Notes under the pieces: model-generated | What the model was told of the DNA's origin: nothing | Database searches by the model: none | Seen by the model: only the letters and a program-made list of their open reading frames with translations | NCBI GenBank assembly: GCA_948891265.1 | Contig: CAQUBD010000002.1 | Coordinates: 1 to 44,025 of the forward strand | Direction: 5' to 3' | From: an uncultured Clostridia bacterium | GTDB taxonomy: Bacteria > Bacillota > Clostridia > TANB77 > CAG-508 | DNA: 44,025 nucleotides | Shown here: in pieces, positions 7,198 to 14,828 of the stretch | Position numbering within the stretch: the stretch's first letter is position 1 | How the letters are laid out: each line of letters starts with the position of its first letter | Translations under genes and position numbers: made by a program

Positions 7198-8772
7198 ATG
7201 AAATCAAACTACTTTAAATATTTTTTTATAATATTTGCAATAGCCATAATGATATTTGCAATAGTAAAGATAAAAACAGAAGAACAAAAAAAAGAAGCAC
7301 AAATATATGAAATAAAAGAAGACACAGTACAAGAAATTACAGAAATAAGATTAGGAGTAGCAGAATTTGATAGTATAAATCCAATTTTAAGTAAAAATAA
7401 AAATATTCAAGATATAATGAAGATAATTTTTGAACCATTAGTTACTGTATCATCAAATTATAAGTTAGAAAATTGCTTAGCAAAAGAGTGGGCTAAGCAA
7501 AATGAGACGACATATATAATAAAGTTAAGAGATGATAGAAAATGGTCAGATGGACAAAAATTTACCGCTGAAGATGTAAAATTTACAATTGATAGATTAA
7601 AAGACTCTGATACAATATATACTTCAAATGTACAAAACATAGCTATTGTAGAGATTGTTGATGAATCTACAATAAGAATAGTTTTAGATCAAGAAGTTCC
7701 ATTTTTTGAGTATAATTTAAATTTTCCAATATTATCAAGCAAATATTATAGTGATAAACAATTTGTACCTGATATTGTTCCAATAGGAACAGGAATGTAT
7801 AAAGTTAGTGATGTTCAGGAATCAGCCCTAATTTTAACTAAAAATGAATATTATTCAGAAAGTAAAAATTTAAAACTTGATAAAATAATTGTTACTATGT
7901 ATGCTACAGTTGGAGAATTATATAATTCTTTTAAAATAGGCAATATTGATTTTATAAGTACACAAAATAGCAATTTAAAGGAATATATTGGGACAATCGG
8001 ATATATATCAAAAGAAATGAAAGGTAGAGAGCATGATTTTATTGCATTCAATACACAAAACGAAATTTTATCACAAGTAAATGTAAGGAAATCAATAGGA
8101 TATTCAATTGACAAATCTAATATTGTATCAAGTGTTTATTCTGATAATTATTATACATCAAGTTTTCCTTTAGATTATGGTAACTGGTTATATGAAGAAC
8201 AAAATTCTAGTATAGGGTATAATATTGAACAAGCAAAACAATTGTTAGTTGATGAAGGGTGGAATTATAAAAACAAATATTGGCAAAAAACAATTAATTA
8301 TAGAACACAAAGGCTATCCTTTAATCTAGTAGTTAAAGCTACTGATACAAGTAAAGTAAAGGTAGCTGAGAATATAAAGGGTCAATTAGAAAATCAGGGA
8401 ATTAGAATTAACTTAATCAAAGCTTCAGAAATTCAATATCAAAATTATATTAAAAATAAGAATTATGATATAATATTATGTAGTATTAACTTATCTGTTA
8501 GTCCAGATTTATCAACATTTTTTGGAGATAATAATTTAGCTAATTATTCAAATGATGAAGTTAAAAATATAATGAATGAAATTAAAAATTTAAGGGATGA
8601 GAATCAATTAAAACAGAATTATAAAAGATTAAATGAAATATATAAGAATGATATGCCATATGTAAGTTTATACAATAATAAGTATACAGTTGCTTATAAT
8701 TCAAATCTGGTAGGTGGACTTGAACCTAATTGGTTCTATCAATTTTATAATATAAAAGATTGGCATAAATAA
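7198..8772 (+). CDS. Family 5 extracellular solute-binding protein (peptide/nickel type), membrane-anchored
   Basis: 524 residues of the SBP_bac_5 fold, which binds oligopeptides, nickel chelates or similar ligands for ABC import. Recognisable blocks are IFEPLVTVSSNYKLENCLAK, the WSDGQKFTAEDVKFTI segment near residues 117-132, and IGTGMYK near 196. Residues 7-24 are one hydrophobic helix; no lipobox Cys follows, so it looks tethered by an uncleaved N-terminal helix. The permease and ATPase genes usual for this family are not adjacent, so the partner transporter, if any, is elsewhere. A regulatory or signalling role is an alternative. Confidence 0.85.
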   Translation: MKSNYFKYFFIIFAIAIMIFAIVKIKTEEQKKEAQIYEIKEDTVQEITEIRLGVAEFDSINPILSKNKNIQDIMKIIFEPLVTVSSNYKLENCLAKEWAKQNETTYIIKLRDDRKWSDGQKFTAEDVKFTIDRLKDSDTIYTSNVQNIAIVEIVDESTIRIVLDQEVPFFEYNLNFPILSSKYYSDKQFVPDIVPIGTGMYKVSDVQESALILTKNEYYSESKNLKLDKIIVTMYATVGELYNSFKIGNIDFISTQNSNLKEYIGTIGYISKEMKGREHDFIAFNTQNEILSQVNVRKSIGYSIDKSNIVSSVYSDNYYTSSFPLDYGNWLYEEQNSSIGYNIEQAKQLLVDEGWNYKNKYWQKTINYRTQRLSFNLVVKATDTSKVKVAENIKGQLENQGIRINLIKASEIQYQNYIKNKNYDIILCSINLSVSPDLSTFFGDNNLANYSNDEVKNIMNEIKNLRDENQLKQNYKRLNEIYKNDMPYVSLYNNKYTVAYNSNLVGGLEPNWFYQFYNIKDWHK

Positions 8773-8824
8773 TGTAGAAATAATGAATTTTAATGAAATA
8801 TATAACAAAAATTTGAAAAAAGTG

Positions 8825-8854
8825 TTGACAAAAACAAATGTTTAATGATATAAA
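8825..8854 (+). promoter_or_regulatory. recA promoter
   Basis: TTGACA (8825-8830), 18-nt spacer, TGa-TATAAA (-10 at 8849-8854). Its spacer holds a LexA-like palindrome and a second one follows the -10. Confidence 0.8.
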
Positions 8855-8875
8855 GTAATTATCAAACAAAAGTTC
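8832..8875 (+). promoter_or_regulatory. Two LexA-like (SOS) boxes at recA
   Basis: AAAC-AAAT-GTTT at 8832-8843 and AAAC-AAAA-GTTC at 8864-8875. The Gram-positive LexA box has the core GAAC-N4-GTTC. The first site replaces both outer bases symmetrically and the second differs at one base. The same AAAC-N4-GTTT form overlaps the uvrA -35, supporting a lineage-specific operator. Inferred, not shown. Confidence 0.5.
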
Positions 8876-8896
8876 AAAAATAAGGAGGAAAAATTA

Positions 8897-9946
8897 ATGA
8901 CAGAAAATACAGAAAAGAAAAAGGCTTTAGAAGCAGCAATGAGTCAAATAGAGAAACAATTTGGAAAGGGCTCAGTAATGAAACTTGGAGAATTTAAAGC
9001 AATGGAAATAGAAGCAATACCTACAGGTGCTCTAAGTTTAGATATGGCTTTAGGTATAGGAGGAGTTCCAAGAGGAAGAATTGTAGAAGTATTTGGACCT
9101 GAATCATCAGGAAAAACAACTCTTGCATTACATATTGTTGCAGAAGCACAAAAGATGGGAGGAGAAGCAGCATTTATAGATGCAGAACACGCGTTAGATC
9201 CAGTTTACGCGAAAAAGTTAGGAGTAGATATAGATAATTTAATAGTTTCACAACCAGATACAGGAGAACAAGCATTAGAAATAACAGAAAGTTTAGTAAG
9301 AAGTGGAGCATTAGATGTAATAGTAGTGGACTCTGTTGCAGCATTAGTACCAAAGGCTGAAATAGACGGTGATATGGGGGATTCTCATATGGGACTACAA
9401 GCAAGGTTAATGTCACAAGCATTAAGAAAACTTGCTGGAGCAATAAACAAAACAAAAACAGTAATAATATTTATAAATCAATTAAGAGAAAAAATTGGAG
9501 TAATGTTTGGAAATCCAGAAACAACTACAGGAGGAAGAGCTTTAAAATTCTATGCTTCTGTAAGACTTGATATAAGAAAAATCGAAAATATTAAACAAGA
9601 TGGAGAAGTTAAAGGAAATAGAGCAAGAGTAAAAGTTATAAAAAATAAAGTTGCACCACCATTTAGAGAAGCAGAATTTGATATTGTATATGGAGAAGGA
9701 ATTTCAAAAGCTGGAAATATTTTAGATATGGCGGTTAATATGGATATAATCGAGAAAAGTGGTTCATGGTTTAGCTATAATGGTGAAAGAATTGGACAAG
9801 GTAGAGAAAATGTTAAAAAGTACTTGAGAGATAATCCAGAAATCTTAGCTGATGTAGAAGAAAAAGTAAGAGCCAATTTTGCAAAAGCTTTTGAAGAAAG
9901 TCTAGGAGAAGAATTCCCTGAAATAGATGAAGAAGAATTGGATTAA
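8897..9946 (+). CDS. recA: Recombinase RecA
   Basis: 349 residues, full length. RecA forms the filament on single-stranded DNA that drives strand exchange and LexA self-cleavage. Visible motifs: Walker A GPESSGKTT near residue 67, the catalytic EHALDPVYAKKLGV segment, the VIVVDSVAALVPKAEI Walker B region, MSQALRKLAG, and FINQLREKIGVMFGNPETTTGG. The C-terminus is acidic as usual (FPEIDEEELD). AAGGAGG precedes the ATG. It is transcribed from its own SOS-type promoter. recX follows after one intervening gene, a common clostridial proximity. Confidence 0.99.
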   Translation: MTENTEKKKALEAAMSQIEKQFGKGSVMKLGEFKAMEIEAIPTGALSLDMALGIGGVPRGRIVEVFGPESSGKTTLALHIVAEAQKMGGEAAFIDAEHALDPVYAKKLGVDIDNLIVSQPDTGEQALEITESLVRSGALDVIVVDSVAALVPKAEIDGDMGDSHMGLQARLMSQALRKLAGAINKTKTVIIFINQLREKIGVMFGNPETTTGGRALKFYASVRLDIRKIENIKQDGEVKGNRARVKVIKNKVAPPFREAEFDIVYGEGISKAGNILDMAVNMDIIEKSGSWFSYNGERIGQGRENVKKYLRDNPEILADVEEKVRANFAKAFEESLGEEFPEIDEEELD

Positions 9947-10003
9947 TAAATTTTTACTAAGATATTAATTAAGATAATAACTGTAAAAGAATTTTAAAAA
10001 TAC

Positions 10004-10032
10004 TTGAAAAGTATGGATAATTATGTTAAAAT
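10004..10032 (+). promoter_or_regulatory. Promoter in the recA-10188 intergenic region
   Basis: TTGAAA (10004-10009), 17-nt spacer, TAAAAT (10027-10032). A small hairpin (ATCTATA with TATAGAT) follows near 10047-10070. The remaining leader to 10187 is AT-rich with no other signal. Confidence 0.55.
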
Positions 10033-10187
10033 ACAAACATAATTTATCTATACTTTTTGTATATAGATTGTAAAAAAATGTGTGATTTTTATTCAAAATA
10101 ATTTATTTCTTAATATTCTATAAGTATAATATTAGATATTTTAAATCAATAAATCAATTCTTGAATTTTATAGAGAGGTGATAAAAT

Positions 10188-10559
10188 ATGACAGTAGACG
10201 AATTATTTGAAAAAATGGACCAAAAGATAAACGACCTAGATAAGAAAATGGACCAAAAGATAAATGACCTAGATAAGAAAATGGACCAAAAGATAAATGG
10301 ACTAGATAAGAAAATGAATAAGAAATTTAATAATTTAGAAACACAAATGACAGATTTAAGAAATGATATGAATAACAATTTTGAAAAAATAAACAATAAA
10401 TTAGATGGAGTAACAAATTCAAATTTAGCACAAATATTAACAAATCAAATAAAATTTCAAAATAAAATAAATAGCCAAATAAGATATAATGAATTAGAAC
10501 ATAAAAAGTTAGACTGCAGGATATCAGAGTTAGAACTAAGAAAATACCAGTATAGATAG
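10188..10559 (+). CDS. Hendecad coiled-coil protein of unknown function
   Basis: 123 residues, highly charged. Residues 10-42 are three copies of an 11-residue unit (MDQKINDLDKK type), continuing as looser 11- and 7-residue repeats (NKKFNNLETQMTDLRNDMNNNFEKINNKLDGV) to about residue 75. This predicts a long coiled coil ending in a helical, basic C-terminus. It resembles short phage or mobile-element coiled-coil proteins, but no function can be assigned. AGAGGTG precedes the ATG. It sits between recA and recX under its own promoter. Confidence 0.65.
   Translation: MTVDELFEKMDQKINDLDKKMDQKINDLDKKMDQKINGLDKKMNKKFNNLETQMTDLRNDMNNNFEKINNKLDGVTNSNLAQILTNQIKFQNKINSQIRYNELEHKKLDCRISELELRKYQYR
10215..10313 (+). 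repeat. Three 33-bp tandem repeats inside the coiled-coil gene
   Basis: Units at 10215-10247, 10248-10280 and 10281-10313 are nearly identical at the DNA level, differing at two or three positions, and each encodes 11 residues. Such near-identity implies recent expansion, and copy number may vary between strains. Confidence 0.9.
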
Positions 10560-10612
10560 TACTATAGGCAGAAGTATAGATAAATTTATTAATATTAAGA
10601 AGGAAGTAATAA

Positions 10613-11053
10613 ATGTATACAATAGAACAATTTGATAAAGAAAAAACAAAAGTATTGAAATATGTATTATATAAAAAAAGAAGTGAAGCCGAAGTAAGAA
10701 ATAAGTTTTCAGGAATAATAGATGATAATTTATTAGAAGACATAATTGAATACTTAAAACAAGCTAAATATGTAGATGATATAGAATATATAAAAAAAAC
10801 AGTAAATAATTTTTTAGTCTTAAAGAATTTGTCAATAAAAGAAATAAAACATAAATTATTATCAAAAGGTTTAAATAAAAATGATATAGATGATTATATA
10901 TATGAAAACAAAGAAGAACTCAAGAAATATGAAATAAAGTCAGCCTCAAATATAATATATAAAAAGGCAAATTCTATGGAACAGGATGAGATAAAACAAT
11001 ATTTATTAAAAAAGGGATATAAGATAGAGAACATAAATATAGCAATGCAATAG
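10613..11053 (+). CDS. recX: Regulatory protein RecX
   Basis: 146 residues of the RecX family, which binds RecA filaments and limits RecA activity. The family pattern of three-helix repeats is visible: AEVRNKFSGIIDDNLLEDIIEYLKQAKYVDDIEY, then SIKEIKHKLLSKGLNKNDIDDYI, then DEIKQYLLKKGYKIENI at the C-terminus. Slightly short compared with the 150-200 residues common in Firmicutes. AAGGAAG precedes the ATG. The position two genes after recA supports the call. Confidence 0.85.
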   Translation: MYTIEQFDKEKTKVLKYVLYKKRSEAEVRNKFSGIIDDNLLEDIIEYLKQAKYVDDIEYIKKTVNNFLVLKNLSIKEIKHKLLSKGLNKNDIDDYIYENKEELKKYEIKSASNIIYKKANSMEQDEIKQYLLKKGYKIENINIAMQ

Positions 11054-11115
11054 TAAGATTAAAATGAAGATTTAGAAAACAAATTATAAGTATTTGTTTT
11101 TAGAGAGGGAGAACA

Positions 11116-11874
11116 ATGTCAATATTAACATTAGAAACAAAGAAATATTCAATAAAAATAGACAATTTTGAAGGACCATTAGATTTGTTATGTTATTTAA
11201 TAGATAAAAATAAGATGAATATATATGATGTGAATTTAACAGAAATAACAGATCAATATATAGAATTTTTGAATGCAATGGAAGAAGTAAATTTAGAAAT
11301 AACAAGCGAATTTATTGTTATGGCATCAACCTTGCTATATTTGAAATCTAAGAATCTATTACCTAAACAAGAAGATGATGAAGAAGAAATAACAGAAGAA
11401 GAACTAATAAGAAGAATAATTGAATATAAGAAATTTAAAGAAATAAGTAAGGTATTAAAAGAAAATTATAAAATATATTCGAATAGATTTTATAAAGTAC
11501 AAGAAGAAATAAAACTTCCTAAACAAAAACTAGAAAAAGATTATGCGCCTGAAAAAATACCAGATATATATAAATTATTGATAGAAAGAAATAGTGTTAA
11601 AATAAATCAAAATGCAAAGAATATAGAGAAAATAGCTTTAATTGATAAATATACAGTATCTGAAAAAGTAAAAGAGATGTATAAAATATTAATTAAACAA
11701 AAAAGATTTATTTTTAATAAAATATTTGCAATTAATAAAAAAGATAAGCAGGAAGTAGTAACAGCTTTTAGTGGGCTACTAGAGATGTCAAGAAGAAATA
11801 AAGTTGAAACGATTCAGGAAGAATTATTTGGAGATATAGTAGTAGAAAAGAAGAAAAATGAAGAAGAGCCTTAA
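11116..11874 (+). CDS. scpA: Segregation and condensation protein A (kleisin)
   Basis: 252 residues. ScpA is the kleisin that bridges SMC heads in the chromosome-organising condensin. N-terminal signature FEGPLDLLCYLIDKNKMNIYDVNLTEITDQY at residues 17-47; EFIVMASTLLYLKSKNLLP near 67-85; an acidic linker; and the C-terminal winged-helix segment with VTAFSGLLEMSRRNKV near 217-232. GAGAGGGAG precedes the ATG. The usual partner scpB is not next: a terminator and repeat DNA follow instead. Confidence 0.95.
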   Translation: MSILTLETKKYSIKIDNFEGPLDLLCYLIDKNKMNIYDVNLTEITDQYIEFLNAMEEVNLEITSEFIVMASTLLYLKSKNLLPKQEDDEEEITEEELIRRIIEYKKFKEISKVLKENYKIYSNRFYKVQEEIKLPKQKLEKDYAPEKIPDIYKLLIERNSVKINQNAKNIEKIALIDKYTVSEKVKEMYKILIKQKRFIFNKIFAINKKDKQEVVTAFSGLLEMSRRNKVETIQEELFGDIVVEKKKNEEEP

Positions 11875-11891
11875 TAAAAGGCACTTCTTTT
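11861..11891 (+). terminator. Terminator overlapping the end of scpA
   Basis: AAGAAGAGCC pairs with GGCACTTCTT with one mismatch, followed by T-rich sequence. The left arm lies in the last codons of scpA. Confidence 0.7.
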
Positions 11892-12044
11892 ATTTCTTTT
11901 CCATCTTAATAACATTGTCAATAAAAACAAAGCAAGTTTTTAAAAATATTTGGTCATATAGACTCTACACTTTTTGGTTTTAAATTTAATAAATATCATT
12001 AATATACAGCTGACGCTTGATTGGAATGAGATTTAGATTTTCTA

Positions 12045-12244
12045 CAGTCATTCCATGTCGCATTCGTTGTTACATTCAAAAAGAATATAATAAACTTTTT
12101 AGCATGAGAGAGGCGCATTTTATAGCTTTACAAATTCTTATCGAATGTAATGAACAGGAAGCGAAATATTAATTATATTTATTAAATAAGGAATTGCTTT
12201 AAAGCGATCATGGTCTATCTGACCAAATATTTTTAAGTAATTAC
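12045..12244 (+). repeat. About 200-bp intergenic repeat, copy 2
   Basis: Near-identical copy of 1-200 in the same orientation. It makes up half of the gene-free gap 11875-12318; the rest is AT-rich with a TATAAT at 12270-12275 that may be part of the promoter for the following gene (its -35 is weak). Confidence 0.9.
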
Positions 12245-12318
12245 AATGCAATAAAATTAAAGTTTAAATTATAATAAAAAAGGGAAAAATTATATTACTA
12301 AACAAAGAAGGTGATATA

Positions 12319-12945
12319 TTGATTTTTCTTTTAATTTTTTTAATAATAATTCTAATGATATTGACAATAAGAATAAAAATTGAATTTATAGACATTAAAT
12401 TTACATCATTATCAAAAGAACATCTAAATAAAAATTATAAAATAAAAATTATAATATATATATTTGAAAAGATTCCAATAATAGTATCAAAAATAACAAA
12501 TAAGAAAATACAAAAAATTATAAAAAATGAAAAGATAAGAAATATTATTAAAAATCAAGAAACGAAAATTATTGAAAATAGAAAAGATATTGATAAAGAA
12601 GTACTAAAAGGATTAAAAAATATAAAAGTAGAAATAGAAAAAATGAATTTACAAATTTCAATAGGAACAGAAGATGCTTCAATAACAGCATTTATAATAC
12701 CAGTGATTAGTACTTTCTTAGCAATGTTTTTAAGCAAAAAAGTGAGAAAGTCCAACGATAAGCAGATATTTTCAATAACTCCTGTATATATTAACCAAAA
12801 TTTAATAAATATAGAGTTTTCTGGTATATTTCAAATAAAAATGATACATATTATAAATACAATATATATCATAAATAAAAGAAAGAGAGTTGATAAAAAT
12901 GAGCGAACATCCAATAGAAGGCCTTATGACTACGGCTATGAATAG
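12319..12945 (+). CDS. YtfI-like (DUF2953) membrane-anchored protein
   Basis: 208 residues with an N-terminal hydrophobic helix (residues 2-17) then a basic, Ile/Lys-rich domain. The segment MNLQISIGTEDASITAFIIPVISTFLAMFL near residues 111-140 matches the GTGDAA-T pattern of DUF2953 (B. subtilis YtfI). The start is TTG at 12319 after AAGGTGAT. Its position directly before ytfJ/gerW is the B. subtilis arrangement, and the reading frames overlap by 47 nt. The molecular role is not established. Confidence 0.65.
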   Translation: MIFLLIFLIIILMILTIRIKIEFIDIKFTSLSKEHLNKNYKIKIIIYIFEKIPIIVSKITNKKIQKIIKNEKIRNIIKNQETKIIENRKDIDKEVLKGLKNIKVEIEKMNLQISIGTEDASITAFIIPVISTFLAMFLSKKVRKSNDKQIFSITPVYINQNLINIEFSGIFQIKMIHIINTIYIINKRKRVDKNERTSNRRPYDYGYE

Positions 12946-13540
12946 TATTCAGGATATGATAGATGTAAATACTATAATAGGAGAACCAATAGAAACTTCA
13001 AATAATATAGTAATAATACCAATATCAAAAGTATCATTTGGATTTGCAGCAGGAGGAAGTGAATTTAAGGGAGAAACAATAGATGAATATAAAAAAGTAG
13101 AAAAAGAAGAACAAATACAATATAAATTACCATTTGGAGGTGGAGCTGGTGCAGGAGTTACTATTAGTCCAATCGCTTTTTTAGTAATTCAATCAAATAA
13201 CGTAAAATTAATTCCTGTAAATCATTCATCGAGTATAGATAAGTTATTAGATTATGTACCAGACTTGATTGAAAGAAGTAATAACATGATGAATAGAATT
13301 GTAAGTAATAAAAAACAAGAAACAGAGAAAATTCTAAAAGAAATGCAAAAAAGAAGTAATAAGGAAAGTAGTAAAAAAATTGCTAGAGAAATAAAAGAGA
13401 CTAGAGATGAATTAAGCAATAAAAAAGAAGAGGCAAGAAAAAATTTGGATAGAATTCAAAAACAAGAAGAAATTGATTACGAATATGAGTATGATGAAAC
13501 ACACAATAATAATGAAGAAATGTTTCCAGAAGATGATTAA
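12899..13540 (+). CDS. ytfJ: GerW-family sporulation protein YtfJ with long C-terminal extension
   Basis: 213 residues. The family core is residues 1-125: EHPIEGLMTTAMNSIQDMIDVNTIIGEPI, IIPISKVSFGFAAGGSEF, LPFGGGAGAGVTISPIAFLV and SSIDKLLDYVPDLI. In B. subtilis GerW (YtfJ) is needed for a germination response. Bacillus members are about 150 residues; here about 65 extra, very charged residues follow (Lys/Glu coiled-coil-like, ending EMFPEDD). The start is ATG at 12899 after AGAGAG; the in-frame TTG at 12890 is too close to that site. Translationally coupled to the ytfI-like gene. Confidence 0.9.
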   Translation: MSEHPIEGLMTTAMNSIQDMIDVNTIIGEPIETSNNIVIIPISKVSFGFAAGGSEFKGETIDEYKKVEKEEQIQYKLPFGGGAGAGVTISPIAFLVIQSNNVKLIPVNHSSSIDKLLDYVPDLIERSNNMMNRIVSNKKQETEKILKEMQKRSNKESSKKIAREIKETRDELSNKKEEARKNLDRIQKQEEIDYEYEYDETHNNNEEMFPEDD

Positions 13541-13560
13541 AATACGAAAAAATAAAGCAC

Positions 13561-13602
13561 CTAAAATAAAATGTTCTCGACAAAAGGGACATTTTATTTT
13601 AG
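13561..13602 (+). terminator. Terminator-like hairpin after ytfJ
   Basis: Arms 13561-13574 and 13589-13602 are perfectly complementary (14 bp), with a 14-nt loop and a T-rich tail at 13605-13615. Confidence 0.7.
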
Positions 13603-13612
13603 ATGTTTCTTT

Positions 13613-13807
13613 TTATATAATAGAAAAGTCACACTTTCCTATTATATAAAACTTAATTGTACAGAAATTTTCTAACGAAAATTTCGCACATGAACAAATT
13701 TACGGAAAGCTTTGCTATTTATAATTTATTAATAATTAAAATTTATAGTTTTAAATAACATACTACAAATTTATTAGCTTTCCGATTTGTTCTATTATAT
13801 GAAAGTT
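13613..13807 (+). repeat. Three-hairpin intergenic element, copy B
   Basis: Stem 1: TATATAATAG with CTATTATATA (13613-13648). Stem 2: GAAATTTTC with GAAAATTTC (13663-13685). Stem 3: GAACAAAT and GGAAAGC pairing with GCTTTCC and ATTTGTTC, the outermost arms being about 13692-13699 and 13784-13791. Stem bases differ from copy A but pairing is kept. It fills most of the gap 13541-13931 before the spoIIA control region. Confidence 0.7.
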
Positions 13808-13825
13808 ATATTTATGCATATAAGT

Positions 13826-13851
13826 TGTCGAAAACTTTTATATATTCGACA
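13826..13851 (+). promoter_or_regulatory. Pair of perfect Spo0A boxes upstream of spoIIAA
   Basis: TGTCGAA at 13826-13832 and its reverse complement TTCGACA at 13845-13851, both exact matches to the 0A-box. They end 20 bp before the -35 of the spoIIA promoter, a suitable place for activation by phosphorylated Spo0A, a known direct activator of spoIIA in Bacillus and Clostridium. Confidence 0.75.
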
Positions 13852-13871
13852 AAACTTCTATATTTTTGCTA

Positions 13872-13900
13872 TTGGAAATTAATGGAAAAAGAATTATAAT
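13872..13900 (+). promoter_or_regulatory. spoIIA promoter candidate
   Basis: TTGGAA (13872-13877), 17-nt spacer, TATAAT (13895-13900). A sigma-H reading (GGAAAT with GAAT) is possible, but the spacing is about three bases too short. Confidence 0.55.
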
Positions 13901-13931
13901 ACATTATAATAAATAACAGGGAGGACAAAAT

Positions 13932-14249
13932 ATGGAAATAAAATTTTATGAAGAGGACAAGCTACTAGTTTTAAAGATTACTGATGAAATTGATGATTGT
14001 AATGTACAAAAGATAAGGAGGAAAGCAGATTATGAAATTGAAAGGTATATGCCTAAAAAAGTTATATTTGATTTTGATAGTGTTAGTTTTATGGATAGTA
14101 GTGGTATAGGGCTAATTATAGGTAGATATAAATTTACTAATATGCTTGGTGGAAAATTAGAGGTCGCAAATTTAACACAAAATGTAAAAAAAATATTTGA
14201 AATGAGTGGAATATTAAAACTAATACCAGTTACAGAAATTTGTTATTAA
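13932..14249 (+). CDS. spoIIAA: Anti-sigma-F factor antagonist SpoIIAA (STAS domain)
   Basis: 105 residues. Unphosphorylated SpoIIAA binds SpoIIAB and frees sigma-F in the forespore. The STAS signature FDFDSVSFMDSSGIGLIIGRY at residues 46-66 contains the serine (DSSG, near residue 57) phosphorylated by SpoIIAB. First gene of the standard spoIIAA-spoIIAB-sigF operon. GGGAGG precedes the ATG, and two Spo0A boxes lie upstream. Length is normal for the family, slightly short of the B. subtilis protein. Confidence 0.95.
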   Translation: MEIKFYEEDKLLVLKITDEIDDCNVQKIRRKADYEIERYMPKKVIFDFDSVSFMDSSGIGLIIGRYKFTNMLGGKLEVANLTQNVKKIFEMSGILKLIPVTEICY

Positions 14250-14314
14250 ATTAGTGAAATTAAAAGTATAATATTCTATTAATAAATAATAAAAATTTTA
14301 AAGGAGAGAAATGT

Positions 14315-14797
14315 ATGAAAGAACAATTTGAAAATGAGATGAAATTGGAATTTTTAAGTAAAGCAACTAATGAGGCCTTTGCTAGGATTACTGTTGCTGC
14401 TTTTGCATCTCAATTAGACCCAACAATTGAAGAATTAGCAGATATAAAAACAGCAGTATCAGAGGCTGTTACAAATTGTATAATTCATGCTTATGAAAAT
14501 AAGCAAGGAATTATACAAATAAATTCAAAATTAAAAGATAATCAAATTAGTATTGAAATTTCCGATAATGGTAAAGGAATAGAAAATGTAGATATTGCAA
14601 AAGAACCATTATATACTACAAAACCTAATTTAGAAAGATCAGGAATGGGATTTACAATAATGGAAAGCTTTATGGATAGTATGAAAGTAGAATCAATAGT
14701 AGGCCTAGGAACAAAAGTTACTTTAGTAAAAAGTATAAAAAAAGAAGAAAAACTAGAAGATGATATAAGCAATAATTTGATTATTAAAGAGTCTTAA
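14315..14797 (+). CDS. spoIIAB: Anti-sigma-F factor/serine kinase SpoIIAB
   Basis: 160 residues with the GHKL ATP-binding fold. SpoIIAB holds sigma-F inactive and phosphorylates SpoIIAA. Motifs: the N-box EAVTNCIIHAYE near residues 50-61, the G1 box ISDNGKGIEN near 85-94 and the G2 region ERSGMGFTIMESFMD near 108-122. The start at 14315 is eight bases from AAGGAG; the nearby ATG at 14311 is out of frame. 65 bp separate it from spoIIAA and 31 bp from the proposed sigF start. Confidence 0.96.
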   Translation: MKEQFENEMKLEFLSKATNEAFARITVAAFASQLDPTIEELADIKTAVSEAVTNCIIHAYENKQGIIQINSKLKDNQISIEISDNGKGIENVDIAKEPLYTTKPNLERSGMGFTIMESFMDSMKVESIVGLGTKVTLVKSIKKEEKLEDDISNNLIIKES

Positions 14798-14828
14798 GGA
14801 TAAACTTTGAAATAGAGGTAGTGTACAT

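Noticed and set aside
9174..9455. Minus-strand ORFs antisense to recA, uvrA and other genes
   Set aside because: Leucine- and phenylalanine-rich shadow frames of AT-rich coding DNA without ribosome sites.
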